Assembly: GCA_965246795.1 (NCBI GenBank)
Contig: CBDFFN010000021.1
Location: 62,001-126,000, forward strand
Direction: 5' to 3'
DNA: 64,000 nucleotides
Source: JAJXWB01 sp965246795
GTDB taxonomy: Bacteria > Pseudomonadota > Alphaproteobacteria > Rhizobiales > Beijerinckiaceae
Made by a program: the position numbers and the translations under genes. The number at the start of each line of letters is the position of its first letter. Within the stretch, counting starts at the first letter, position 1. The notes beneath the pieces are model-generated. The model made no database searches and was not told the origin of the DNA. It was given only the letters and a program-made list of their open reading frames with translations. This document shows positions 34,077-43,326 of this stretch, one piece after another.

Positions 34077-35117
34077 TCAGTCGAACGCTTTGCCAAGCTC
34101 GCGCGTGAGATCGGTCGCATCGATCTCGCGTGCCAGTGCGCCAGCCTCACCCGACCACATCGGCGTAAAATCGTCCGACCCCACGCTTTCCGCTGCTGCG
34201 CGCAACGGCGCGATCGCCGCGCCGGCAGTCGGAAAAGCGGGTGCCGTTGCAGACAACGGTCCCTGCTCTCGCATCACGCGGTTGAGAAGGCCGCGGGCCG
34301 GCCGGCCGGTAAAGATGTTCGTCAAGCGCGTATTGTCATCGCGCGCATTGGCGAGCGCTGCGCGATGCAACGGCGGAGTCGTCGCCTGCGGCGTGCGCAG
34401 ATAGGCAGTACCGATCTGCACGGCATCGGCGCCGAGTGCAAAGGCAGCTTTGATTCCACGTCCATCCGCGATACCGCCAGCCGCGATAACCGGGACGCGC
34501 ACGGCGTCGCGCACTTGTGGAAGCAATGCGAACAGTCCGGGCTGCGCGTCGGTGTCGCGCGTGAGGAACATCGCGCGATGGCCGCCGGCTTCCTTGCCCT
34601 GTGCGATGACGACATCGGCGCCGTGCTCTTCCAGCCAGCGTGCTTCGGCAACGGTCGTCGCGGACGACAGGACCAGTGCGCCGCATCTCTTGACGCGTTC
34701 GAGAAGCGCAACAGGCGGAAGCCCGAAGTGAAACGAGACGACGGCCGGCTTCACTTCCTCTATGACGGCGCAGAAGGCTTCGTCGAACGGGTTGCGGACG
34801 ACCCCGGATTTGATCGATGCGGGATCGATGCCCTTCTCGCCGAAATAGTAGGATAGCGACGCGCGCCAAGCATCCTCCGCGGCTTCATCGGGCGCAGGCG
34901 GTTGATGACAGAAGAAGTTGACGTTGAACGGCGCATCTGTCGCCGCGCGAATGGTCGCCACCTGTTCGCGCAGTTGCGGGGCGGTGATCATCGCCGACGG
35001 GAGGGAGCCTAGACCACCTGCCTTGCAGACGGCGATCGCCAGTTCCGCGCCCTGCGCACTCGCCATCGGCGCCTGAATCAAGGGCAGCTTCGAAGGAAGA
35101 AAATTTCGACGGTTCAT
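34077..35117 (-). CDS. nitronate monooxygenase family protein
   Basis: This 346-residue FMN TIM-barrel starts with RNFLPSKLPLIQAPMASAQG. It contains the conserved His in VVIAQGKEAGGHRAMF and the FMN-phosphate loop AAGGIADGRGIKAAFALGADAVQIGTAYL. These define the nitronate monooxygenase (2-nitropropane dioxygenase) family, which oxidises nitroalkanes such as propionate 3-nitronate. It is the last gene of the leftward pgsA-like/perM/hdaA/ppk/ppx run, 9 bases after ppx. Confidence 0.92.
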   Translation of the reverse strand: MNRRNFLPSKLPLIQAPMASAQGAELAIAVCKAGGLGSLPSAMITAPQLREQVATIRAATDAPFNVNFFCHQPPAPDEAAEDAWRASLSYYFGEKGIDPASIKSGVVRNPFDEAFCAVIEEVKPAVVSFHFGLPPVALLERVKRCGALVLSSATTVAEARWLEEHGADVVIAQGKEAGGHRAMFLTRDTDAQPGLFALLPQVRDAVRVPVIAAGGIADGRGIKAAFALGADAVQIGTAYLRTPQATTPPLHRAALANARDDNTRLTNIFTGRPARGLLNRVMREQGPLSATAPAFPTAGAAIAPLRAAAESVGSDDFTPMWSGEAGALAREIDATDLTRELGKAFD

Positions 35118-35126
35118 GGAAGAAAC

Positions 35127-36674
35127 CTAGGATTTTGCAGTGGCGTCGTAAATTCGCGCTTCAGCCGTGACGATCTCGACCTTCGGCTCTCGACCAATAA
35201 GTCGCGCCAGCGTCCGCAAGCGATTGCTCAGGCGCTCGCTGCGCAGGTCGCCAAGATCAGGCGGCAAGGTCACGGTCACGTCGCGCTTGCTCGCAACAAG
35301 CTGCGTGCGTGGTAAGACGCCGTGCATTGCTGCGGAGAGCGCGTAAGCGACGCGCATCGCGGCGCCCAAGATGCGCGCGTGGTCCTGCATGCGCGCCGAG
35401 ACGAGCCCGCGTAGATGCTGGCTGGCGTTTTCGTTCAGACCGTCATGCCGGATCGCGTTGGCGAGCGCGATGAAGGCGCGGCCCGCGTGATCGACGCCGC
35501 TTGCGGTCGCATTGACGATCAATTCCAGCGCCTGCGTCCCGCGATAATCGGGATGCGCACGCCACGCGATGTCGGCGAGCAGGCAGGAGCTGCGCCGCAG
35601 CCGCGCCTCGTTCGGCAGATCCTCGAGGCCGGTCGTCTTCCAGAAGGCTTCGACCCAGTCGGCAAGTTCCATCGCATGACCGGGCTCGCGGGAGCGGATG
35701 GCGTTGAACTGCGCCGCCGACGAGATCAGGGGATCGAGTAATTGCTCTTCGGGCGGAAGGCGCTCGAAGAGTAGACCTTCGCGCACGCCGGAGGCGGAGA
35801 AGACGATGTCGCGCGGCTTCGCAAGCAAGATGATCTCCTGCAGCACAACCGCGCCGTAGGCGAGCAGCGGACGTCGTTGTGCCGGGATCGACGTGATCGC
35901 ATCGAGCGCATCGCTGTCGACACGCGCGAGAAGGTCGGCAAAATCCGCCGCATCGCGCGCCGGAATGACGTAGCCGTGCATCATCTGCAGGGGATAATTG
36001 CGCTGACGCATATGCAACTTGGCAAAGGCGCGCCACGTGCCGCCAACGGCATAGAAGTCGCGGCCCTTGAGACCGGCGAGCGGCGCAGCATCAGCGAGCG
36101 CGTCACGCACGATCTTCAGCGCGGCGCGAGTCGATTTGCCCGAGGCGTCCATCAGCGAAAGGCCGCCGAGCGGCAGCGTCGCACCTTTGCCCAGCCGCGC
36201 GTCTTTTACATCGATCAGTTCGAGCGAGCCGCCGCCGAGATCGCCGACAAGACCATCCGGGCAATGAATGCCGGCTAAGACGCCGAGACCGGAGAGTTCG
36301 GCCTCGCGTCGGCCCGATAAAAGCTGCGGCTTATCACCGATCGCATGGGCCGCTTCGCGCAGGAAATCCGGGCCGTTCTCTGCATCGCGTGCGGCGGCTG
36401 TTGCGATCACGACGACATCGTCGATCTGCATCACGTCGCAGAGTTTGCGGAATCGCGACAGAGCCGTGAGCGCGCGTTTTACGCCCTCGGGTGCGAGACG
36501 TCCCGTCGTCATGACGCCGCGCGCCAGCCCGCACAGCACCTTCTCGTTGTAGATCGGCGTCGGCGAGCGCGTCAGGCCCTCATAGGCAACGAGGCGAACC
36601 GAATTCGAGCCGATGTCGATGATCGCGACGGGCGGGCCAGATCGCGATGCACCTTCTCCGGCCGCAGTGCTCAT
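35127..36674 (-). CDS. ppx: exopolyphosphatase (Ppx/GppA family)
   Basis: This 515-residue member of the sugar-kinase/Hsp70 fold has the phosphate-1 loop AIIDIGSNSVRLVAYEG, VVVIATAAARDAENG, GRREAELSGLGVL and the phosphate-2 loop GLVGDLGGGSLELIDV. It removes terminal phosphate from long polyphosphate (or pppGpp), working against the Ppk gene just upstream. ATG 36674 lies 10 bases after the ppk stop with GAGG upstream; a GTG at 36692 would overlap ppk. Confidence 0.95.
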   Translation of the reverse strand: MSTAAGEGASRSGPPVAIIDIGSNSVRLVAYEGLTRSPTPIYNEKVLCGLARGVMTTGRLAPEGVKRALTALSRFRKLCDVMQIDDVVVIATAAARDAENGPDFLREAAHAIGDKPQLLSGRREAELSGLGVLAGIHCPDGLVGDLGGGSLELIDVKDARLGKGATLPLGGLSLMDASGKSTRAALKIVRDALADAAPLAGLKGRDFYAVGGTWRAFAKLHMRQRNYPLQMMHGYVIPARDAADFADLLARVDSDALDAITSIPAQRRPLLAYGAVVLQEIILLAKPRDIVFSASGVREGLLFERLPPEEQLLDPLISSAAQFNAIRSREPGHAMELADWVEAFWKTTGLEDLPNEARLRRSSCLLADIAWRAHPDYRGTQALELIVNATASGVDHAGRAFIALANAIRHDGLNENASQHLRGLVSARMQDHARILGAAMRVAYALSAAMHGVLPRTQLVASKRDVTVTLPPDLGDLRSERLSNRLRTLARLIGREPKVEIVTAEARIYDATAKS

Positions 36675-36684
36675 GAAACGTGCC

Positions 36685-38964
36685 TCAAGCACGCTTCAGG
36701 AGAGAGCGCGGCCGCGATTCCTTGAGGGACTTACCGCGACCCGACAGCGACGGGTTGGTCATGAAATATTTGTGCGCATTGAACGGTTCTTCGTTCGGAC
36801 GCGGCGAGATACGCAGAGACGAACCATCGGGCAGGATGCGGTAGCTCTGCTCGTTGTCGATGATGTTGGCGAGCATAATCTGTTCGAGCACCTGCTGATG
36901 CACGGTCTCGTTCGTGATCGGCAGCAGGACTTCGACACGTCGGTCGAGATTGCGTGGCATAAGGTCGGCGGATGAAATGTAGAGCGCCGCGCGCGGATGC
37001 GGGAGCGGCCGACCCTGCCCGAATGCAAAAATTCGCGCGTGTTCGAGAAAACGTCCGATGATCGATTTCACACGAATGTTTTCGCTGAGGCCCGGCACGC
37101 CCGGCCGCAAACAGCAGATCCCGCGCACGATCAACTCGATCGAGACGCCGGCGCGGCTTGCTTCGTAAAGCGCATCCACAATTTCCGGATCGACCAGCGC
37201 GTTGCATTTCGCCCAGATCGCGCCAGGCTTGCCGGCTTTCACGAAACCGATTTCGTCTTCGATATGCTTGAGCAGCGTTTTCTTGAGATTCAACGGCGAG
37301 ACGGCAAGGCGCTCCAATCCCTGCGGCTTCGAGTAGCCCGTGATGAAATTGAAGACGCGCGCGACGTCGCGCGCAATTGCGGGATCGGCCGTGAAGAATG
37401 AGACGTCGGTGTAAATCTTTGCCGTCAACGGATGATAATTGCCGGACCCGATATGGCAGTAGGTCGCGAGACTGCTTCCTTCGCGCCGTACGACCATCGA
37501 CAGTTTTGCGTGTGTCTTCAGTTCAATGAAACCGAAGACGACCTGTGCGCCGGCGCGTTCCAGATCGCGCGCCCACCGAATGTTTGCTTCCTCGTCGAAG
37601 CGCGCCTTCAGTTCCACGAGCGCCGTCACCGACTTGCCGGCTTCAGCCGCTTCGATCAGCGCGCGAACGATCGGGCTGTCCGACGATGTGCGGTAGAGCG
37701 TCTGCTTGATGGCGACGACGTTCGGATCACGTGCCGCCTGCGCCAGAAACTGCACCACCACGTCGAAAGATTCATAGGGGTGGTGGACGACGAGGTCTTT
37801 TTGCTTGATGGCGACGAAGCAATCGCCGCCATTTTCGCGCACGCGTTCCGGAAAACGCGGATTGTATGGTTTGAATTTCAGCTCCGGGCGATCGAGCGAC
37901 ACGATCTCGGACAGGTCGTTCAGCGCAAGCATGCCGTCGAGCAGGAAGAACTGGTCGCCGGCGACGTCGAGCTCCTCGAGCACGAACTGGCGCAACGTTT
38001 CCGAAGTCGAGGCTTCCATCTCGCAGCGGATCACCGTCCCGCGACGCCGTCGCTTCAACGCGGTCTCGAACAGGCGTACGAGGTCTTCCGCCTCTTCCTC
38101 GACTTCGAGGTCGGAGTCGCGGATGACGCGGAACAGACCTTTGCCCATGACACGGAATTCGGGGAAGAGGCGATCCGCCTTCATCAGGATCAGCGTTTCC
38201 AGTCGGAGGAATCGTGCCTGCCCCGGCGCCATCACTTCCGGCAGACGGATAAAGCGCTCCAGTTTGTTGGGCATGCGCACCAGCGCGATGCGGCGCTGCT
38301 TGTCGCCGTCACGCTGCAGTTCCAGCGCCAGCGTGAAGCCGAGATTCGGGATGAAAGGGAACGGATGCGCTGGATCGACCGCGAGCGGCGTAACGATCTG
38401 AAAAATGTTGAGCGCGAAATAATCGTCGAGCCACTCCGTCTCGGCCTTGCTGAGTTCCTCCGGCTCGACAATAGCGATTCCGACCTTGACGAGATCGCTG
38501 CGCAATTCACGCCAGCGCTTCATCTGCTCGGCGGCAAGAAAGCCTGCGCGCTCGCGGATTTTGGCAAGTTGCTCAACTGGAGAGAGACCGTCTTGCGACG
38601 GCGTGTCGACACCGGAACGAAGCTGGCCACGGAGGCCGGCCACGCGCACCGAGAAAAACTCGTCGAGGTTGTTGCCCGAAATCGAGAGGAAGCGAAGCTG
38701 CTCCAACAGCGGATGGTTACGGTTCGACGCTTCCTCCAGCACGCGCCGGTTGAATTCGAGCCACGAGAGTTCGCGGTTGATGAACCGCTTTGGCGAAACG
38801 GCGAGCTCACCTGGACGACCGGCGATCTCGTCCAGTTCGTCCATGACGAGGATGTCGGCGCCCGTGCGCTCTGCGGGCAGATCATCCTGGATATGGCCGG
38901 CGCGACGTAATTCTTTCGGCGTGATCGGCGGGATTGCGCTGCCGTGACCTGCGTCTTCGCTCAT
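36685..38964 (-). CDS. ppk: polyphosphate kinase 1
   Basis: From the ATG at 38964, which overlaps the hdaA stop as ATGA, the protein is 759 residues, a little longer than E. coli Ppk. It shows FINRELSWLEFNRRVLEEA near residue 56, RDPNVVAIKQTLYRTSSDSP, the catalytic His in IELKTHAKLSMVVR, and GSGNYHPLTAKIYTDVS. It makes polyphosphate from ATP reversibly, and Ppx follows. The N-terminal 50 residues before the conserved core are Pro/Glu-rich and not part of the usual domain. Confidence 0.96.
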   Translation of the reverse strand: MSEDAGHGSAIPPITPKELRRAGHIQDDLPAERTGADILVMDELDEIAGRPGELAVSPKRFINRELSWLEFNRRVLEEASNRNHPLLEQLRFLSISGNNLDEFFSVRVAGLRGQLRSGVDTPSQDGLSPVEQLAKIRERAGFLAAEQMKRWRELRSDLVKVGIAIVEPEELSKAETEWLDDYFALNIFQIVTPLAVDPAHPFPFIPNLGFTLALELQRDGDKQRRIALVRMPNKLERFIRLPEVMAPGQARFLRLETLILMKADRLFPEFRVMGKGLFRVIRDSDLEVEEEAEDLVRLFETALKRRRRGTVIRCEMEASTSETLRQFVLEELDVAGDQFFLLDGMLALNDLSEIVSLDRPELKFKPYNPRFPERVRENGGDCFVAIKQKDLVVHHPYESFDVVVQFLAQAARDPNVVAIKQTLYRTSSDSPIVRALIEAAEAGKSVTALVELKARFDEEANIRWARDLERAGAQVVFGFIELKTHAKLSMVVRREGSSLATYCHIGSGNYHPLTAKIYTDVSFFTADPAIARDVARVFNFITGYSKPQGLERLAVSPLNLKKTLLKHIEDEIGFVKAGKPGAIWAKCNALVDPEIVDALYEASRAGVSIELIVRGICCLRPGVPGLSENIRVKSIIGRFLEHARIFAFGQGRPLPHPRAALYISSADLMPRNLDRRVEVLLPITNETVHQQVLEQIMLANIIDNEQSYRILPDGSSLRISPRPNEEPFNAHKYFMTNPSLSGRGKSLKESRPRSLLKRA

Positions 38965-39647
38965 GCCGCCTTCCCGTCGTCTTCGTTCAAATTCGCGCGT
39001 AAAATTTCGGCCGCAAGCCCGCGCGAAATGCGCCGTCCGCTCGCCAGCGCCTCGATATCGAGCTGGCGAACGACGGCGCGCGCGGCGCCAAGCGACCGGT
39101 CGATCCGGCGCGCAATGAATTCCACAACGCTCGTGTCGATCAGAAGCTGCCGGTCCACGAAATGTTTCACGAGTACGGCGCGCAGGAGATCGTCGTCGGG
39201 GGGATCGATCGCTAGCCGCGTTGCACGACGAAGACGTGACAGTAGATCCGGCAGCCGGACCGGCCATGCCTCGGGCACGGTTCGCGCTGTCAGCAGGAGG
39301 CCCTCGCCGCGTTCCGTCGCGACATTGATGGCGTGGAACAGTGAGACCTCGTCGCTGAAATTGTCTGCATCGTCGATCAGCATCGGGCCATCCTGGGCCG
39401 ACCGGCCGGCTCGCAGATCGAGTGGACTGACGGGCGTCGCACCGGCGCGGCGCGCCCAGATCGCCGCCAGATGACTCTTGCCGACCCCTTCCGCCCCGAC
39501 GAGCAGTGTCACCGGGTCGGGCCACTGCGGCCAGCGCTCCAACAACACGAAGGCCGCCTCGTTACAGGGCGAGATCAGGAAATCCTCGGGGCCAAAAGCC
39601 GGCCGCGGCGCGATCTCGAAAGCGAGCTGTCGGCTCGCTTCGGTCAC
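38961..39647 (-). CDS. hdaA: DnaA-related AAA+ protein HdaA
   Basis: This 228-residue protein has a DnaA-like AAA+ domain without the DnaA DNA-binding domain IV. LAFEIAPRPAFGPEDFLISPCNEAAF lies at the start, Walker A is GAEGVGKSHLAAIW, and Walker B-like PMLIDDADNF follows. HdaA with the beta clamp turns DnaA-ATP into DnaA-ADP and limits replication initiation. GTG 39647 overlaps the perM stop by 4 bases, and its stop overlaps the ppk start by 4 bases, so it is locked between the two. Confidence 0.92.
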   Translation of the reverse strand: MTEASRQLAFEIAPRPAFGPEDFLISPCNEAAFVLLERWPQWPDPVTLLVGAEGVGKSHLAAIWARRAGATPVSPLDLRAGRSAQDGPMLIDDADNFSDEVSLFHAINVATERGEGLLLTARTVPEAWPVRLPDLLSRLRRATRLAIDPPDDDLLRAVLVKHFVDRQLLIDTSVVEFIARRIDRSLGAARAVVRQLDIEALASGRRISRGLAAEILRANLNEDDGKAA

Positions 39648-40912
39648 GGAGCCGGCGCGCGGTCGAGCCGCACCGTGCTGCTCTCGATGACGGGACCGCC
39701 GAGATCCTGCCCGAGATAGAGCGGGCTGGCGCGATAACGCCGCACCGCGAATCGCAGCAAAACGCCGATCGCCGCCGCAACAGGCACCGCCATGATGAGG
39801 CCCGTGAAACCGAACAGCGAGCCGAAGGCGAGCAGCGCGAACATCAGCCAGACCGGATGCAGCCCGACCGATGCTCCAACGAGCTTCGGCGAGAGGATGT
39901 TGCCCTCGAGGAACTGACCGGAAACGACTACCGCGAGCGACAAGACGGAAAGCTTCCAGTCGGGCCAGCCCTGCACGAGGGCGACGCCTGCCGACAAGAC
40001 CAGCGCCGTCAAGGAGCCAACATAGGGGATGAAGCTGAGGATGCCCGCCGTGATGCCGATCAGGAAGCCGAAATTCAGTCCGATAAGGCTGAGGCCGATC
40101 GCATACCATGCGCCGAGAAACATACAGACCAACGATTGCCCGCGGAGGAACCCGGCGAGCGCCCGGTCGATGTCGCGCGCAAGGAAGCGCACCTCCTCGC
40201 GGTGACGCAGCGGCACCAACCCATCCAGCGTCGCGATCATCCGTTTCCAGTCAACGAGAATGTAGAAGGCGACAACCGGCGTCACGACGAGCAGCGAAAA
40301 GAGACTGATGAGCGCCGCGCCGCCTAGCAACAAAGATTTCGAGAAGGCGATGGCCCAGGACGCGGCTTGGCCCAGCGAATCCTGCAGCACGGATTGAAGA
40401 TCGTTCGACCCGCTGCCGGGTGCAACGCCAAGCTTCGTCAGGATGGAACCGATCCACGAATCCGTCAGACGCTCGCCACCGCTCGACGCGAGCGATTGTA
40501 GCTTCGCGCCGAGTGCCGGCAGCGCACTGATGAAGGCCGAGAGTTGCTTGCCGAGAACCGGCACGAAGATCAGCAGCAGGACAACCAGCACAAGCACGAA
40601 ACCTGCAAGGATGATGAGCGCGGCGCCGAGCCGGTTGACGCCGATCTTCTCCAGCCGATCTGCGAGCGGATCCAGCAGGTAACCAAGCGCGATGCCGGCC
40701 ACGAAGGGCATCATCACGCCGCTGAAGAGATAGAGGCAGACGGCGAGCCCTGCCGCCAGAAATACCCAGATCAGGATTTGGCGGTCGAGACGCACCGATA
40801 CCGCGGCCGGCGCTGCCGTGCGCGTATCGTTGTTCGGAACGGCAGGCGCAACGGACCCAGCCGTCGCACCAGTCGCCGAGCCCGAGACTACCGCCCCATG
40901 TGCCTGATCCAT
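39644..40912 (-). CDS. AI-2E family (PerM-like) transporter
   Basis: This 422-residue protein has an N-terminal Pro/Ala-rich stretch and about eight transmembrane helices. The AI-2E/PerM signature regions are AFYILVDWKRMIATLDGLVPLRHREEVRFLARDID and GITAGILSFIPYVGSLTALVLS. The substrates of this family are uncertain; PerM-type genes beside hdaA are usual in Hyphomicrobiales. The ATG at 40912 overlaps the end of the CDP-alcohol transferase gene by 25 bases. Confidence 0.9.
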   Translation of the reverse strand: MDQAHGAVVSGSATGATAGSVAPAVPNNDTRTAAPAAVSVRLDRQILIWVFLAAGLAVCLYLFSGVMMPFVAGIALGYLLDPLADRLEKIGVNRLGAALIILAGFVLVLVVLLLIFVPVLGKQLSAFISALPALGAKLQSLASSGGERLTDSWIGSILTKLGVAPGSGSNDLQSVLQDSLGQAASWAIAFSKSLLLGGAALISLFSLLVVTPVVAFYILVDWKRMIATLDGLVPLRHREEVRFLARDIDRALAGFLRGQSLVCMFLGAWYAIGLSLIGLNFGFLIGITAGILSFIPYVGSLTALVLSAGVALVQGWPDWKLSVLSLAVVVSGQFLEGNILSPKLVGASVGLHPVWLMFALLAFGSLFGFTGLIMAVPVAAAIGVLLRFAVRRYRASPLYLGQDLGGPVIESSTVRLDRAPAP

Positions 40913-41430
40913 GGACCCAGATAGGCGGCAGCCGACAGCAGCGTCAATGCCACGACCAGACCCGTCGCAACGTCGAGCCAGACACCCATCGACCAGCCAA
41001 AAGCCCGCATTGCGAGCACCAGCGCCGCAAAGGCGATTTGTGCCGCTGTGTTGATCTTGGAGATGAACAGCGGCGCGACCTGCACAGGCTTGTCGAGCAC
41101 CCATGAAATGAGCACTGCGCCGACGATCATGATGTCGCGCGACACGACGAGAATCGCGAGCCACGGCGGCACCGCGACAGCGATGCCTAGGGCGACATAG
41201 ATGGCGACCAGAAGCGTTTTGTCGGCGACTGGATCGAGATAAGCGCCGAGTTCCGTCTGCAACGCGAAGGTCTTGGCCAGCCAGCCGTCGAGCGCATCCG
41301 ACGCGCCGGCGATGGCAAAGGCGACAAAGGCCGTCATCCAGTAGCCGCCGGTAATTGAGGCGACGATGACGGGCACCAAGAACAAACGCCCGAGCGTGAT
41401 GAGATTCGGCAGATTTTTCGAAAGTTGCAC
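40888..41430 (-). CDS. CDP-alcohol phosphatidyltransferase family protein
   Basis: This 180-residue membrane enzyme has the CDP-alcohol motif SDALDGWLAK...ELGAYLDPVADK, with the four Asp intact but Lys where Arg is usual after DG-x-x-A. LPNLITLGRLFLVPVIV begins the domain. PgsA-type members make phosphatidylglycerol phosphate, but many alphaproteobacteria have paralogues, so the exact product is uncertain. The start is GTG at 41430 with AGAGG upstream; longer frames lack family sequence. It is the first gene of the leftward operon and diverges from purM. Confidence 0.88.
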   Translation of the reverse strand: MQLSKNLPNLITLGRLFLVPVIVASITGGYWMTAFVAFAIAGASDALDGWLAKTFALQTELGAYLDPVADKTLLVAIYVALGIAVAVPPWLAILVVSRDIMIVGAVLISWVLDKPVQVAPLFISKINTAAQIAFAALVLAMRAFGWSMGVWLDVATGLVVALTLLSAAAYLGPWIRHMGR

Positions 41431-41569
41431 GCCTCTGCCGTCCCCTCGACCGCGCACTTGCTGTGCGCCCTTTTCCGCCTGACCAAAGGCGGCGGACAGT
41501 GGAGAAAAGCGTCGCCGACCGTCAACCCCGCGCTTGCCCCATGCCGCTCCCGCGTGGCACGCCTCCGCC

Positions 41570-42634
41570 ATGGCAGAGCACGACAAAGGCCTCACCTATG
41601 CAGACGCGGGCGTCGACATCGACGCCGGGGCGCGCATGGTCGAACTCATCAAGCCGCATGTGCGGCGCACGCGCCGGTCCGGCGCAGATGGCGAGATCGG
41701 CGGTTTTGGCGGCCTGTTCGATCTCAAGGCCGCTGGCTTCGTCGATCCGGTGCTTGTCGCGGCTAACGACGGCGTCGGGACGAAAGTGAAGATCGCGATC
41801 GAGTCGGGGCTGCACGACATGATCGGCATCGATCTCGTCGCGATGTGCGTCAACGACCTCGTCGTGCAGGGTGCCGAGCCACTCTTCTTCCTCGATTATT
41901 TCGCGACGGGGCGCCTCGATCCGGACGCCGGCGCGGCGATTGTGCGCGGTATCGCCGAAGGCTGCGTGCAATCCGGCTGCGCGCTGATCGGCGGCGAGAC
42001 GGCGGAAATGCCGGGGCTTTATGCGAAAGCCGATTACGATCTCGCGGGTTTCGCCGTCGGTGCGGCCGAGCGTGGCACGCTGCTGCCAAAAGCCGTGACA
42101 GCCGGCGACATCGTGCTCGGCCTGCCTTCGTCCGGCGTGCATTCCAACGGCTTCTCGCTCGTGCGGCGCATCGTTGCGAAGACGGGCCTCGCCTGGGACG
42201 CGCCGGCGCCCTTCGCGGCGGGCTTAACGCTCGCGCAGGCGCTTCTCGTGCCGACGAAACTTTACGTGAAGCCGCTGCTCGCGGCGTTGCGCGCAACAGA
42301 CGCGATCCTCGCACTGGCGCATATCACCGGCGGCGGCTTTCCCGAGAATGTGCCGCGTGTCCTGCCGAAAGGTTTTGGCGTCGCGCTTGATCTTTCTGCC
42401 ATCGACGTGCCACCGGTTTTCGGTTGGCTCGCTCGGGAAGGCGGCGTCGCCGAGCGCGAGATGTTGCGCACCTTCAACTGCGGGATCGGCATGATCGTCG
42501 TCGTCGCGCGCGATAGCGCCGATGAAGCGCGAAGCGCACTGGAAGCCGCAGGTGAGCGGCCCGTCAGGCTCGGCGAGATTGTCGACGCCGCAGACGGCGA
42601 GCGTGTTCGCTATACGCGCGCGCTAAAACTTTGA
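41570..42634 (+). CDS. purM: phosphoribosylformylglycinamidine cyclo-ligase
   Basis: This 354-residue enzyme (AIR synthetase) closes the imidazole ring in purine synthesis. It shows GLTYADAGVDIDAGARMVELIK, GLFDLKAAGFVDPVLVAANDGVGTKVKIA, CVNDLVVQGAEPLFFLDYFATG and GGETAEMPGLY. The ATG at 41570 matches the family start MAEHDKGLTYADAGV. It overlaps purN at its end (TTGA). Confidence 0.97.
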   Translation: MAEHDKGLTYADAGVDIDAGARMVELIKPHVRRTRRSGADGEIGGFGGLFDLKAAGFVDPVLVAANDGVGTKVKIAIESGLHDMIGIDLVAMCVNDLVVQGAEPLFFLDYFATGRLDPDAGAAIVRGIAEGCVQSGCALIGGETAEMPGLYAKADYDLAGFAVGAAERGTLLPKAVTAGDIVLGLPSSGVHSNGFSLVRRIVAKTGLAWDAPAPFAAGLTLAQALLVPTKLYVKPLLAALRATDAILALAHITGGGFPENVPRVLPKGFGVALDLSAIDVPPVFGWLAREGGVAEREMLRTFNCGIGMIVVVARDSADEARSALEAAGERPVRLGEIVDAADGERVRYTRALKL

Positions 42635-43248
42635 CAACGCGGAAGCGGACGGCGATCCTCATTTCGGCGCGCGGCTCTAACATGCGCGCGCTCATCGAAG
42701 CCGCGCGTGCAGCGAATTTTCCCGCCGAGATCGCGCTCGTGCTTTCGAACCGGCCCGACGCCGATGGCCTCGCTTTCGCGAAAGCGCGAGGCATCCCGAC
42801 AGCCGCCGTCGATCACAAGATTTACGCCGGCCGCGATGATTTCGAAGCGACGATGCAGCGACTGCTCGATCTGCATCGCATCGACCTCATTTGCCTTGCA
42901 GGCTTCATGCGCCTGCTGACGCACGGTTTCGTCGAACGCTGGTCGGGGCGAATGATCAATATCCATCCCTCGCTGCTGCCGGCCTATCGCGGCCTCGACA
43001 CGCACGCGCGGGCACTGGCCGACGGCGTCGCGGAGCATGGCTGCACCGCGCATTTCGTCGCCCCGACAGTCGATGCCGGCCCAATCATCGCGCAGGCGCG
43101 CGTGCCGGTGTTGCCGGACGACGATGCCGAAACGCTTGCGGTACGCGTGCTGGAAGCCGAGCATCGGCTCTATCCGCAAGCGCTGGAACTGGTGGCGAGC
43201 GGCAGGGTGACGATGGACGCACCGACACTGCCGGGCGCGATCACATAG
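42631..43248 (+). CDS. purN: phosphoribosylglycinamide formyltransferase
   Basis: This 205-residue enzyme transfers formyl from 10-formyl-THF to GAR. It has AILISARGSNMRALIEAA, the catalytic Asn/His/Asp set in INIHPSLLPAYRGLDTHARAL and the AHFVAPTVDAGPIIAQ strand. The start is TTG at 42631, overlapping the purM stop by 4 bases. Two REP-like palindromes lie just after the stop. Confidence 0.96.
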   Translation: MTTRKRTAILISARGSNMRALIEAARAANFPAEIALVLSNRPDADGLAFAKARGIPTAAVDHKIYAGRDDFEATMQRLLDLHRIDLICLAGFMRLLTHGFVERWSGRMINIHPSLLPAYRGLDTHARALADGVAEHGCTAHFVAPTVDAGPIIAQARVPVLPDDDAETLAVRVLEAEHRLYPQALELVASGRVTMDAPTLPGAIT

Positions 43249-43261
43249 TCTGAGTATATTG

Positions 43262-43320
43262 GGACCGCGAGCCATCTGGCTCGCTCTTGCTGCGAATGCG
43301 AGCCGGGAGGCTCGCGGTCA
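43262..43320. repeat. head-to-head pair of REP-like palindromes
   Basis: The first unit reads GGACCGCGAGCC-ATCT-GGCTCGC (43262-43284) and the second, inverted, GCGAGCC-GGGA-GGCTCGCGGTCa (43298-43320). The 13 bases between them are unlike. The pair fills most of the gap between the purN and molybdopterin-oxidoreductase stops, where both genes converge. Confidence 0.88.
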
Positions 43321-43326
43321 AGACAA

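Noticed and set aside
37432..38910. A 492-codon open frame on the plus strand
   Set aside because: It is antisense to ppk; no domain recognised.
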